Shown here: positions 1 through 8,088 of the stretch, piece by piece
Layout: each line of letters begins with the position of its first letter
Numbering within the stretch: position 1 is the stretch's first letter
NCBI RefSeq assembly: GCF_029894335.1
Contig: NZ_JARXZC010000032.1
Coordinates: 27,964-91,963, forward strand
DNA: 64,000 nucleotides
Source of the DNA: Kitasatospora sp. MAP5-34
Lineage (GTDB): Bacteria; Actinomycetota; Actinomycetes; Streptomycetales; Streptomycetaceae
Reading direction: 5' to 3'
Translations under genes and position numbers: made by a program
The notes under the pieces: generated by a model
The model's database searches: none
The model's input: the letters and a program-made list of their open reading frames with translations, nothing else
What the model was told of the DNA's origin: nothing

Positions 1-1215
1 GGCCCGTCCGCCGCCGGTATCGAAGCCACGCTGGGCTCGGCCTTCATGGCCGGCTACACGCCGAGCGCGGGCAGCGAGCTGGTGGCGCGGTTCCGGCGGG
101 CCGGGCTGCGGGTGCTCGGCAAGACCAACAGTGCGGAGTTCGGCGTGCTGCCGACGACCGAGCCCCGCTTCCACGGCGCGACCCGTAACCCCTGGGACCT
201 CACTCGCAGCGCCGGTGGCTCAAGTGGCGGTTCGGCGGCCGCGGTTGCGGCCGGCCTGGTGCCGGTGGCGCACGCCAACGACGCGGGCGGATCGATCCGC
301 ATCCCGGCTGCCGCCTGCGGCGTGTTCGGCCTGAAGCCGACCAGGGCCCGGACCCCGCTGGGGCCCTCGGTCGGTGACCTGATGAACGGTCTGGCCTCCG
401 AGCACGTCGTCACCCGTTCGGTCCGCGACAGCGCGGCGGTGCTCGATGCGGTGGCCGGTCCGTCGATCGGCGACCCGTACTGGGCGCCGCCGGCCGGCCC
501 CGACTCCTACCTGAGCGCCACCCTCCGCGACCCCGCCCGGCCACTGCGGATCGCCGTCAGCACCGCACCGGCCGTCGGTCCGGTGGACCCGGAGTGCGTC
601 GCGGCGGTCGAGCGGACGGCTCGGCTGTGCGCGGAGCTCGGCCACCAAGTCGTATGGACGGAGCCGACGGTGGGCTTCGCCGACCTGGTCGACCCCTTCC
701 TGGTGGTCTGGGCGGCCGGAGTGTCCTCCGCGATCACCGCCGCCGGGCTGCTGAGCGGCCGTACCCCCGCCCCGGAGCTCTTCGAGGAGCTGACCTGGAG
801 CCTGTACGAGCGCGGGCGCGCCATCAGCGCCGCCGACTACCTGCTCGCCGTCATCCGGCTCCAGCAGGCGGCCCGGACGCTGGGCCGGTTCCAGGAGGAC
901 TACGACGCCCTGCTGACCCCCACCACCGCCTCACCGGCCCCGGAGCTCGGCAGCTTCTCCCAGGGTACCCCCGACCAACAGATGGCCCGGGCCGTGGAGT
1001 TCGTCCACGAGTCCCCGCTGGCCAACCTCACCGGCCAGCCGGCCGTGTCGGTCCCGCTGCAGTGGACGGCCGACGGGCTCCCGGTCGGCGTGCACTTCAC
1101 AGGACGATTCGGCGACGAGGCGGGCCTGCTCTCCCTCGCCGCGCAACTGGAGCGCGCCCAGCCCTGGGCCCAGCGGCTCCCCGAACTCCGTGCGGAGACC
1201 TCATGCTCAAGATAA
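1..1215 (+). CDS. Amidase signature family protein, 5' end missing
   Basis: The reading frame is open from the first base, so the gene starts left of the window; the first internal ATG is at 46. The amidase-signature core is visible: a Gly/Ser-rich block (GGSSGGS, near 212) followed by GSIRIPAAACGVFGLKP, which carries the conserved serine and neighbouring residues of the Ser-Ser-Lys triad. The catalytic lysine should lie in the missing part. The C-terminal PAVSVPLQWTADGLPVGV block is also typical. The family hydrolyses amides or transfers ammonia; the substrate cannot be told. Its 3' end overlaps the next gene by 13 bases, so it belongs to the same transcription unit as the cluster that follows. 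Confidence 0.9.
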   Translation, partial: GPSAAGIEATLGSAFMAGYTPSAGSELVARFRRAGLRVLGKTNSAEFGVLPTTEPRFHGATRNPWDLTRSAGGSSGGSAAAVAAGLVPVAHANDAGGSIRIPAAACGVFGLKPTRARTPLGPSVGDLMNGLASEHVVTRSVRDSAAVLDAVAGPSIGDPYWAPPAGPDSYLSATLRDPARPLRIAVSTAPAVGPVDPECVAAVERTARLCAELGHQVVWTEPTVGFADLVDPFLVVWAAGVSSAITAAGLLSGRTPAPELFEELTWSLYERGRAISAADYLLAVIRLQQAARTLGRFQEDYDALLTPTTASPAPELGSFSQGTPDQQMARAVEFVHESPLANLTGQPAVSVPLQWTADGLPVGVHFTGRFGDEAGLLSLAAQLERAQPWAQRLPELRAETSCSR

Positions 1216-1850
1216 GCATCGCGCGGCGACTGTCAGACCCCTGGCTGGCCGCCGCCGACCTCGTCAGAAAGACCTACGCGAGAACCTACGAGGCGCAGGT
1301 GATGCCCGATCCCGACCGCTTCATCGTCGGGCACTTCGAGGACGCTGTGATCGCCTGCGCCGGTATCGCCTACGCGAACGGTGGTCCGTTCTTCTCCGAG
1401 CGCTACCTCGACGCGCCGATCGACGTCGAGCTGGAACGGCGGTTCGGTGTGCCGGTGGCCCGGGACCGGGTGATCGAGGTCGGCGCGCTGGCCAGCTGCT
1501 GCAAGGGCTCCGGCCAGGAAATGATCAAGATCACGCCCGTCATCGCCTGGACCCTGGGCATGGAGTACATCCTCTGCACGGCCACCAGCGGCCTGCGGGA
1601 GTCCCTGGAGACCGCCGGCATCGACTTCACCCCGCTCGGCGACGCCGAGCCCGACGGCCTGGAGCCGGACGAGCGCCGCGCGTGGGGCAGTTACTACGAG
1701 CGGAAGCCGCAGGTCGGCGTCATCTCGCTGCGGGTGATCTCCCCGCTGTTCGCCCAAGCCACCGGCCGGTACTCGTTCCTCGACCCCGAAGTGACGCTGC
1801 TCGGCGACGCCATGCACTCCCAGGAGGTGTCCGGCCATGCGGGACGTTGA
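1203..1850 (+). CDS. Thermostable-hemolysin-family (GNAT-like) protein
   Basis: A 215-residue protein starting at an ATG inside the end of the amidase gene, so the two are translationally coupled. It matches the T_hemolysin (PF12261) pattern: a central GGPFFSERYLD block, then VIEVGALASC, a region equivalent to 'G..WILCTATSGLRESLE', and a terminal WGSYYERKPQVGVISL. The family name comes from a Vibrio hemolysin, but the fold is thought to be acetyltransferase-like and many members sit beside AMP-forming ligases (recalled, not checked). The next gene is such a ligase and overlaps it by 14 bases. A role as an acyl or aminoacyl transferase working with that ligase is inference; haemolytic activity should not be assumed. 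Confidence 0.75.
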   Translation: MLKISIARRLSDPWLAAADLVRKTYARTYEAQVMPDPDRFIVGHFEDAVIACAGIAYANGGPFFSERYLDAPIDVELERRFGVPVARDRVIEVGALASCCKGSGQEMIKITPVIAWTLGMEYILCTATSGLRESLETAGIDFTPLGDAEPDGLEPDERRAWGSYYERKPQVGVISLRVISPLFAQATGRYSFLDPEVTLLGDAMHSQEVSGHAGR

Positions 1851-4353
1851 GAACGCGCTCGGCAGGTACGCCGACACCGACCGTCCGCTGGTCCAGGTCC
1901 TCGACCTGAACGGCGAGCAGGCGGACGGGTTCAGCTACCGGCAGATCACCCGCGCCGCCCGGCAGTTGGCCGACCAGTTGGCGGACCGGCAGACCACGGG
2001 AGCCCGGCTCCGGGTCGGCGTGGTCTGCGGCAACACCCCCGAATTCGTCGTGGCGGACCTGGCGTTGCTCGCCGGGCGGGCCGTCGAGGTCCCGGTGCCG
2101 CTCGCCTTCACCCGTGAACAGGCCTCCGGGATGCTGGAGTTGATCGACGTCCTGCTGACCGACGGGCCCGGCCGCCGTCGGCTCGCGGAGTGGGGCGAGG
2201 CGCAGGTGCTGCCCGCCGGCTGTCCGGTGGTCGACGTCGAGCTGTCGGAGCTGCTCGCCACCGCGAGCCGCCCGTACTCCGTCGATCCCGTCGACGCGGA
2301 CTGGGTCTGCAAGGTCATCCACACCTCCGGCACCACCTCGCGCCCCAAGGGCGTGCGGATCCGGGCGAACGGGATCGGCGCGCTGATCGCCTCGCTGAGC
2401 GCGGTGATGCCCGCCGAGGCGTTCGGCCGCTACCTGTCCACCGTGCCGTTCAGCCTGCTGATCGAGCAGGTGACGGGTCTCTACATGGTGCTGCTGGACG
2501 GCGGTTGCGTCACCCTGCTGCCCCAACAGGCGGCCCTGGTCGGCACCTCGGCCGACGCCTCCGACGGCATCCTGCGCTACCTGCGGGCCGCCCGGCCGAC
2601 CGCACTGGTCGCCACCCCGGCGCTGGCGGGCGCGTTGGCGACCGCCGCCAAGTCCGCCCGCGCGGCGGGCCGGGAGGTCGCCCCGGCGCTCTTCGGCACT
2701 GATGAGGTGCCGTTGGTCTGCTGCGGCGGAGCGCCCGTCCACCCGGACGTGCTACGGGAGTTGGACGAGCTCGGCCTCCCCGTGTACGAGGGCTACGGCC
2801 TCTCCGAGAACAGCTCGGTGGTCAGCTGGAACACGCCCGCCGCCCGGCGGTTCGGTACGGTCGGCCGACCGCTGCCGCACGTCCGGGTGGCGCTCGGCGA
2901 GGACGGCGAACTGCTGGTCAACAGCACCTCGTTGTTCGACGGCTACACCCGCGACGACCCGACCAGCTGCCCGGTCCTGGACGGCTGGCTGTACACCGGC
3001 GACCTGGCCGAGATCGACGCCGACGGGTTCGTCACGATCACCGGACGCAAGAAGAACGTCATCATCACCTCGGTCGGCCGGAACGTCGCCCCCGAATGGG
3101 TCGAGGCGCAGTACGCCCGGCTGCCCTTCGTCCAGGCGGTCGCCGTGGTCGGCAACCAACTGCCGGTGCTGCACGGCCTGTTCGTGATCCGGCCGGACAC
3201 CGATCCGGAGCAGGCGCGGGCCGCCCTCGCCGCCTTCGGCCGCGAGCACCTCTCCGAGGTCGAGCAGGTCGGCCGGCTCCGCCTCGCCACCGCCGACGAG
3301 CCCTCGTACCACCGGTTCTTCACCGTCACCGGACGCCCGATGCGCGCTGCCATCGAGCGGGCGATCCACGACGGGGACCTCGAAACCATCACCACGGCCA
3401 CGGCAACGGCCGTCTCAGGGAACGAAGAGGAGAAGCGGATGTCCACCGTCCAGCCCTACGGCAGCGGTTCGGGCCGGCTGGTGCTCGCGGCGCCCGGCCA
3501 GGACTCGCTGGGAGAGCTGGCCCCCGAGTACGTCACGCGGCTCCTCGCCGAGGCCGGATTCCTCGTGCTGCGCGGCTTCCGGCCGGACCTGGAGGCGTTC
3601 TCGCTCTTCGTCAAGAACCACTCCGACCGGGTCACCCTCGACCCGGCGCGCTCCTTCCACGGCGGCGACGTCGCGCAGAAGGTCGACGCCGGGACGGACG
3701 CGGTGGGCCTGCACCTGGAGAACGGCAACAGCCCCTTCCGCCCGGACCTCACCTGGTTCCTCTGCGAGAAGGCGGCGGCCAGCGGCTCGCAGACCACCGT
3801 CTGCGACGGCTACCGGGTCTGGGACGCCGTCGGGGAGGAGGCCAGGACGGCCTTCGCCGCCCAGGACATCCAGTACAGCCGACGGGTCGAGGAGCCCAAG
3901 TGGAGGGCGTTCGCCTTCCACCGGCTGGGCGGCGTCAAGCCGCTCGACGAGATCACCCTGGACGACTTCACCGGCCTGGTCGAGGATCCGGAGAGCACCG
4001 TCGTCGAACCGCTGCCGGACGGCTCCGTCACGTACGCGTACCGCACCCCGGCGGCCCACCGGACGCTCTTCGGCGACCGGCTCTCCTGGGCCAACAGCAT
4101 CTTCGGCCCCTCGTACAACTACGAGAAGCCGGTGATCACCTTCGCCGACGGCAGCGAGCTGCCCGCCGCCCTGCTGGCCGAGCTGGAGCGCGTCACCGCA
4201 CAGGTGACCGAGGACGTCGAGTGGCAGGACGGGGACGTCGTGCTCATCGACAACACCCGTGTGATGCACGGTCGCAGAGCCATCGAGGACCCGGATCGGA
4301 CCATCTACAACGCGCAGAGCTACCTCCGGCGCGACCTGCTCCCCGGCTCCTGA
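1837..4353 (+). CDS. AMP-forming acyl/aryl ligase fused to TauD-type dioxygenase
   Basis: One unbroken 838-codon frame holds two enzymes. Residues 1-515 are an ANL-family ligase: HTSGTTSRPKG (about 162-172), GYGLSENSS, YTGDLAEIDADGFVTITGRKKN. The usual A10 lysine region reads GRPMR (about 499-503), so the lysine may be replaced by arginine. Residues 535-838 are a TauD/TfdA-like Fe(II)/2-oxoglutarate oxygenase with H626-x-E628 and H811; HxE instead of HxD is a known variant. ATG 3439 starts the second domain and has its own Shine-Dalgarno-like sequence, so the oxygenase may also be made alone. Fusion, assembly error and a lost stop are all possible. In diazo pathways such as cremeomycin an ANL ligase homologue (CreM) performs diazotisation; that role here is speculative. 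Confidence 0.85.
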   Translation: MRDVENALGRYADTDRPLVQVLDLNGEQADGFSYRQITRAARQLADQLADRQTTGARLRVGVVCGNTPEFVVADLALLAGRAVEVPVPLAFTREQASGMLELIDVLLTDGPGRRRLAEWGEAQVLPAGCPVVDVELSELLATASRPYSVDPVDADWVCKVIHTSGTTSRPKGVRIRANGIGALIASLSAVMPAEAFGRYLSTVPFSLLIEQVTGLYMVLLDGGCVTLLPQQAALVGTSADASDGILRYLRAARPTALVATPALAGALATAAKSARAAGREVAPALFGTDEVPLVCCGGAPVHPDVLRELDELGLPVYEGYGLSENSSVVSWNTPAARRFGTVGRPLPHVRVALGEDGELLVNSTSLFDGYTRDDPTSCPVLDGWLYTGDLAEIDADGFVTITGRKKNVIITSVGRNVAPEWVEAQYARLPFVQAVAVVGNQLPVLHGLFVIRPDTDPEQARAALAAFGREHLSEVEQVGRLRLATADEPSYHRFFTVTGRPMRAAIERAIHDGDLETITTATATAVSGNEEEKRMSTVQPYGSGSGRLVLAAPGQDSLGELAPEYVTRLLAEAGFLVLRGFRPDLEAFSLFVKNHSDRVTLDPARSFHGGDVAQKVDAGTDAVGLHLENGNSPFRPDLTWFLCEKAAASGSQTTVCDGYRVWDAVGEEARTAFAAQDIQYSRRVEEPKWRAFAFHRLGGVKPLDEITLDDFTGLVEDPESTVVEPLPDGSVTYAYRTPAAHRTLFGDRLSWANSIFGPSYNYEKPVITFADGSELPAALLAELERVTAQVTEDVEWQDGDVVLIDNTRVMHGRRAIEDPDRTIYNAQSYLRRDLLPGS
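3424..3441 (+). promoter_or_regulatory. Internal ribosome-binding site and ATG for the dioxygenase half
   Basis: GAAGAGGAG lies six bases before ATG 3439, in the linker between the ligase and oxygenase domains. The codons before it (ACGGCCACGGCAACGGCC) give a Thr/Ala-rich linker. A single base change in the nearby TCA codon would give a stop, so two separate genes may be the ancestral state. Confidence 0.5.
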
Positions 4354-4423
4354 ACAGCCCCGCCCGGAGCCCGTCCACAGCCCATGTCCGGCGCTCACCC
4401 GCAGACCACACCAGGAGTCCGCC

Positions 4424-5101
4424 ATGCCCGCGTACGAAAACCCGAACAGCCTGCACGATCCCAAAGTGGCCCAGGTCCTCGCCGCCCTCTACGAGGCTTC
4501 GCGGCAGGACGACGAGATCGTCGGCCGGGCACTGGCCGGTGTCGCCGGGCGGGCCGCCCCGCCGTCGCTGGAGGAGTCCGTCGAGCTGGTCGCCGAGGCC
4601 CTGCTGCCCGTCCAGCCGCGCGTGGGCGAGCTGCTCTACCTGCTGGTGCGCTCACTGCGGCCGACCCATGTGGTGGAGTTCGGCACCTCCTTCGGCATCT
4701 CGCTGATCCACCTCGCCGCCGGCGTCCGGGACAACGGGTTCGGCAGCGTCGTCGGCTCCGAGCTCAGCGCCTCCAAGGTCGTCCAGGCCCGGAAGAACCT
4801 GGCCTCGGTGGGCCTGGCGGACGTGGTGGAGATCCGCGAGGGCGACGCCCGCGAGACCCTCGCCTCCGTACCCGGCCCGATCGACCTGATCCTGCTGGAC
4901 GGGTGGAAGGACCTCTGCCTGCCCGTCCTCGAACTGCTCGAACCGAAGATGCACCCCGGCACGGTGGTGCTCGCCGACAACCTGTCGATGCTCCCGCAGG
5001 AGTACCTGGACCGGGTGCGCACCGGCGGTGACTACGTGTCGGTCGACCTCCCGGTCGGCGAGGGCATCGAGCTCTCCACCCGTATCACCGCTGCCCCCTG
5101 A
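4424..5101 (+). CDS. Class I SAM-dependent O-methyltransferase-like protein
   Basis: 225 residues, starting at an ATG preceded by AGGAG (CCAGGAGTCCGCC). The SAM-binding core is clear: VVEFGTSFGISLIHLA (motif I), GSELSASKVVQARKNLASVGLADVVEIREGDA (motif II, acidic residue and adenine-binding aspartate), then PIDLILLDGWKD and HPGTVVLADNL. The pattern fits the Methyltransf_24 / catechol-type O-methyltransferase group, which methylates hydroxyls of small aromatic or related molecules. It lies 70 bases after the ligase-oxygenase gene and 31 before the exporter, in the same direction. The substrate is presumably the cluster product or an intermediate. Confidence 0.85.
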   Translation: MPAYENPNSLHDPKVAQVLAALYEASRQDDEIVGRALAGVAGRAAPPSLEESVELVAEALLPVQPRVGELLYLLVRSLRPTHVVEFGTSFGISLIHLAAGVRDNGFGSVVGSELSASKVVQARKNLASVGLADVVEIREGDARETLASVPGPIDLILLDGWKDLCLPVLELLEPKMHPGTVVLADNLSMLPQEYLDRVRTGGDYVSVDLPVGEGIELSTRITAAP

Positions 5102-5132
5102 GCGCCGGTCCACAACGGCAAAGGACTCCATC

Positions 5133-6062
5133 ATGGGCCGTCGAGCCTCCTCCCTGCGGTACACCGCCGCCATCGCCCCGATGATCTGGGGCACCACCTA
5201 CATCGCCACCACCGAGTGGCTGCCCCCGGGCCGCCCGCTGTTCGCCGCGCTGGCCCGGGCCCTGCCCACCGGCATCCTGCTCCTGCTGTGGCGCGGCACG
5301 CTGCCGCGCGGCATCTGGATCTGGCGGGCGCTGGCGCTGGGCATCCTCAACATCGGCGCGTTCTTCGCCTTCGCCTTCGTCGGGGCCTACCGGCTGCCCG
5401 GCGGGGTGGCGGCGGTGGCCGGTTCGCTGCAGCCGATCATCGTGATCCTGCTGGTGACGATGGTCTTCGGATCGCGCATCCGGGCACTCCAGTTGGGGGC
5501 CGCGGTGCTCGGCACGGCCGGCATGGTGATGCTGGTGGCCGGTGCCGCGACCCACCTGGACGCGCTCGGCGTCGCGGCGGCGCTCGGCGGGGCCGTCTCG
5601 ATGGCCTCCGGCACGGTGCTGACCAAGAAGTGGGGCCGTCCCCCGGGCGTCTCGCTCCGGGTCTTCAGCGGCTGGCAACTGCTCGCCGGCGGGCTGGTCC
5701 TGCTGCCGCTCACCGTCCTGGTCGAGGGTCTGCCGACCCACCTGACGCCGGTGAACGTCTTCGGCTACGGCTACCTCGCGCTGATCTCCAGCGCCTTCGC
5801 CTACCCCCTCTGGTTCCGGGGCATCGAGCAGTTCACCCCCTCTGCGGTGACCTTCCTCGCCCTGCTCAGCCCGGTCGTCGCCTCCCTGGTCGGCTACCTG
5901 GTGCTGGACCAGTCCTTCACAGTCTGGCAACTGACCGGGATCGCCATGATCCTCCTCGCGGTGGTCGGGGGGCAACGGAGCCCCGCGCCGAGATCCGCAG
6001 CCGTACCCGCACCAATTCCCGCGCCCCTCGCTGAGCCCGCTCGGGTGGGGTCCGATGTCTAG
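5133..6062 (+). CDS. EamA/DMT-family transporter
   Basis: 309 residues with about ten hydrophobic segments and two EamA repeats. The first repeat starts at MIWGTTYIATTEWLPPGRPLFAALARALPTG, the typical EamA signature, and the second at the ALGGAVSMASGTVLTKKWGRPPG block. I chose ATG 5133 (GGACT just upstream) because the first residues before it read as shadow sequence of the methyltransferase end. Members export amino acids, metabolites or drugs. Its place inside the metabolic cluster suggests export of the product or self-protection. The end overlaps the start of the flavoprotein gene by eight bases. Confidence 0.9.
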   Translation: MGRRASSLRYTAAIAPMIWGTTYIATTEWLPPGRPLFAALARALPTGILLLLWRGTLPRGIWIWRALALGILNIGAFFAFAFVGAYRLPGGVAAVAGSLQPIIVILLVTMVFGSRIRALQLGAAVLGTAGMVMLVAGAATHLDALGVAAALGGAVSMASGTVLTKKWGRPPGVSLRVFSGWQLLAGGLVLLPLTVLVEGLPTHLTPVNVFGYGYLALISSAFAYPLWFRGIEQFTPSAVTFLALLSPVVASLVGYLVLDQSFTVWQLTGIAMILLAVVGGQRSPAPRSAAVPAPIPAPLAEPARVGSDV

Positions 6063-8088
6063 CGAGATCGGAGAGCAGTCCGTGAACACCAACCACGTGA
6101 ACAGCCACCTGAACAGCAGCAGCCGGGTGGAGATCGGCATCGTCGGGGCAGGCCCGCGCGGACTCTCCGTCCTGGAGCGGCTGTGCGCCAACGAGCGCAA
6201 GTCCCCGTCGGCCGAACGGCTCACGGTCCACGTCGTGGATCCGTCCCCGGCTGGAGCCGGCCGGGTGTGGCGCACCGTGCAGCCCCGCCACCTCCTGATG
6301 AACACCGTCGCCTCACAGGTGACGATCTTCACCGACGACAGTGTGAACATCGACGGCCCGCTGGAGGAGGGGCCCGCGCTGTACACCTGGGCGAAGCTGC
6401 TCGCGCACGGCGCCCTGGACGACCTCCCGGGCCCGGTGAGCGACGAAACCCTGGCCGAGGCCCGCGACTTGGGCCCGGACTCCTACCCGACCCGCGCGCT
6501 CTACGGCACCTACCTCTCCTGGGTGTTCAGCCGGGTGGTCGCCGGTGCGCCCGCGCACGTCGAGATCTGCCTGCACCGCTCGCGCGCCGTCGCCCTCGAC
6601 GACGAGGAGACCGGCCCGGGCGGGACCCAGGAACTGCTGCTGGAGGACGGCACCCGGCTGACCGGACTGGCGGCGGTCGTGCTGGCACTCGGCCATGTCC
6701 CGTTGCTCGCTTCGGAGTCGGAGATCGGGTTCGCCGCCTTCGCCGGCGCCAACGGCCTGAACTACGTCTCTCCGGCCAACCCGGCGGACGTCGACCTGAG
6801 CGTCATCGCCCCCGGCGAGACGGTGGCACTGCGCGGGCTCGGGCTGAACTTCTTCGACCACATGGCCCTGCTCACCGTCGGCCGTGGCGGCTCCTTCGAC
6901 CGGGACGACCAGGGCAAGCTGGTCTACCGCCCCTCCGGCACCGAACCGCACCTGGTCGCCGGTTCGCGCCGGGGCATCCCGTACCACGCGCGCGGCGACA
7001 ACGAGAAGGGCGCGCACGGCCGTTACCTGCCCCGGCTGCTCACTCCCGAGTGGATCGGCGGGCTGAAGGACCGCGCGGCCGAGGGCGGCTGGGTCAACTT
7101 CGGCACCGACCTGTGGCCGCTGATCTCCAAGGAGGTGCGCAGCGTCTACTACTCCACCCTGCTGACCGCCCGCGCGGACGGCACCGACGTGAGCCGCTTC
7201 CTGGAGCGCTACCTTGGCGTGGCGGACGGCCCGGACGAGGACCGGCTGCTCGACGAGGCCCGCGTCACCCAGGCCGACCGCTGGGACTGGGAGCGGATCG
7301 GAAACCCGTACGGCGACCGGGAGTTCGCCGACTCGGCCGAGTTCAAGGCCTGGCTCCTGGAGCACCTGGCCGCCGACGTCCGGGCGGCCCGGCTCGGGAA
7401 CGTCAGCGGTCCGTTGAAGGCAGCCCTCGACGTGCTGCGCGACCTGCGCAACGAGATCCGGATGGTGGTCGACCACGGCGGGCTGGAGGGCAACTCGCAC
7501 CGCGACGAGCTCGAATCCTGGTACACCCCGCTCAACGCCTTCCTGTCGATCGGCCCGCCCGCCTCCCGGATCGAGGAGCTGGTCGCGCTGATGGAGGCAG
7601 GTGTGGTGGAGATCGCCGGACCGGGGATGCGGGTCCGGGCCGAGGACGAGGAGTCGGCCTTCGTCGTGACGGCGGGCCGGATACCCGGACTGCGGGTCCT
7701 GGCCACCACCCTGATCGAGGCCCGGCTGCCCGAGCCGGACCTGCGTCGCACCGCCGACCCGCTGCTGCGGCACCTGCTGGCCAGTGGCCAGTGCCGCCCG
7801 TACCGGATCCACGGCGCCGCCGGGACGGAGTACGAGACCGGCGGTCTGGCCGTGACCGGCCGCCCCTACCGGGTGGTCGACGCCCAGGGACAGGCGCACC
7901 CCAGGCGGTTCGCGTACGGGGTGCCCACCGAGTCCGTGCACTGGGTCACGGCCGCCGGGATCCGGCCGGGCGTCGGTTCGGTCACCCTGGAGGACTCCGA
8001 CGCGATCGTCCAGGCGGTGCGGTCGCTGCCGCCCGTGCCCGCCCGGCAGGCCTGTGCCGGAGCGGCCGTCGGACGGCCCAGCTCGTGA
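6055..8088 (+). CDS. FAD/NAD(P)-binding oxygenase, possible CreE/FzmM-type aspartate N-oxygenase
   Basis: 677 residues. A Rossmann dinucleotide motif is near the N terminus (GIVGAGPRGLSVLERL), followed by VVDPSPAGAGRVW and a PRHLLMNT block, the pattern of the PF13454 FAD/NAD(P)-binding family. The size and a directly coupled lyase gene match CreE/FzmM, flavoenzymes that oxidise L-aspartate to nitrosuccinate in cremeomycin and fosfazinomycin pathways (established for those systems; orthology here is inferred). The annotated ATG overlaps the exporter stop. GTG 6082, with GGAGAG before it, is an alternative start. Other PF13454 roles, such as lysine/ornithine N-hydroxylation-like chemistry, remain possible. 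Confidence 0.75.
   Translation: MSSEIGEQSVNTNHVNSHLNSSSRVEIGIVGAGPRGLSVLERLCANERKSPSAERLTVHVVDPSPAGAGRVWRTVQPRHLLMNTVASQVTIFTDDSVNIDGPLEEGPALYTWAKLLAHGALDDLPGPVSDETLAEARDLGPDSYPTRALYGTYLSWVFSRVVAGAPAHVEICLHRSRAVALDDEETGPGGTQELLLEDGTRLTGLAAVVLALGHVPLLASESEIGFAAFAGANGLNYVSPANPADVDLSVIAPGETVALRGLGLNFFDHMALLTVGRGGSFDRDDQGKLVYRPSGTEPHLVAGSRRGIPYHARGDNEKGAHGRYLPRLLTPEWIGGLKDRAAEGGWVNFGTDLWPLISKEVRSVYYSTLLTARADGTDVSRFLERYLGVADGPDEDRLLDEARVTQADRWDWERIGNPYGDREFADSAEFKAWLLEHLAADVRAARLGNVSGPLKAALDVLRDLRNEIRMVVDHGGLEGNSHRDELESWYTPLNAFLSIGPPASRIEELVALMEAGVVEIAGPGMRVRAEDEESAFVVTAGRIPGLRVLATTLIEARLPEPDLRRTADPLLRHLLASGQCRPYRIHGAAGTEYETGGLAVTGRPYRVVDAQGQAHPRRFAYGVPTESVHWVTAAGIRPGVGSVTLEDSDAIVQAVRSLPPVPARQACAGAAVGRPSS

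Noticed and set aside
1203..1850. A haemolysin toxin
   Set aside because: The family name is historical; the protein lacks a signal peptide or pore features and sits in an enzyme cluster.
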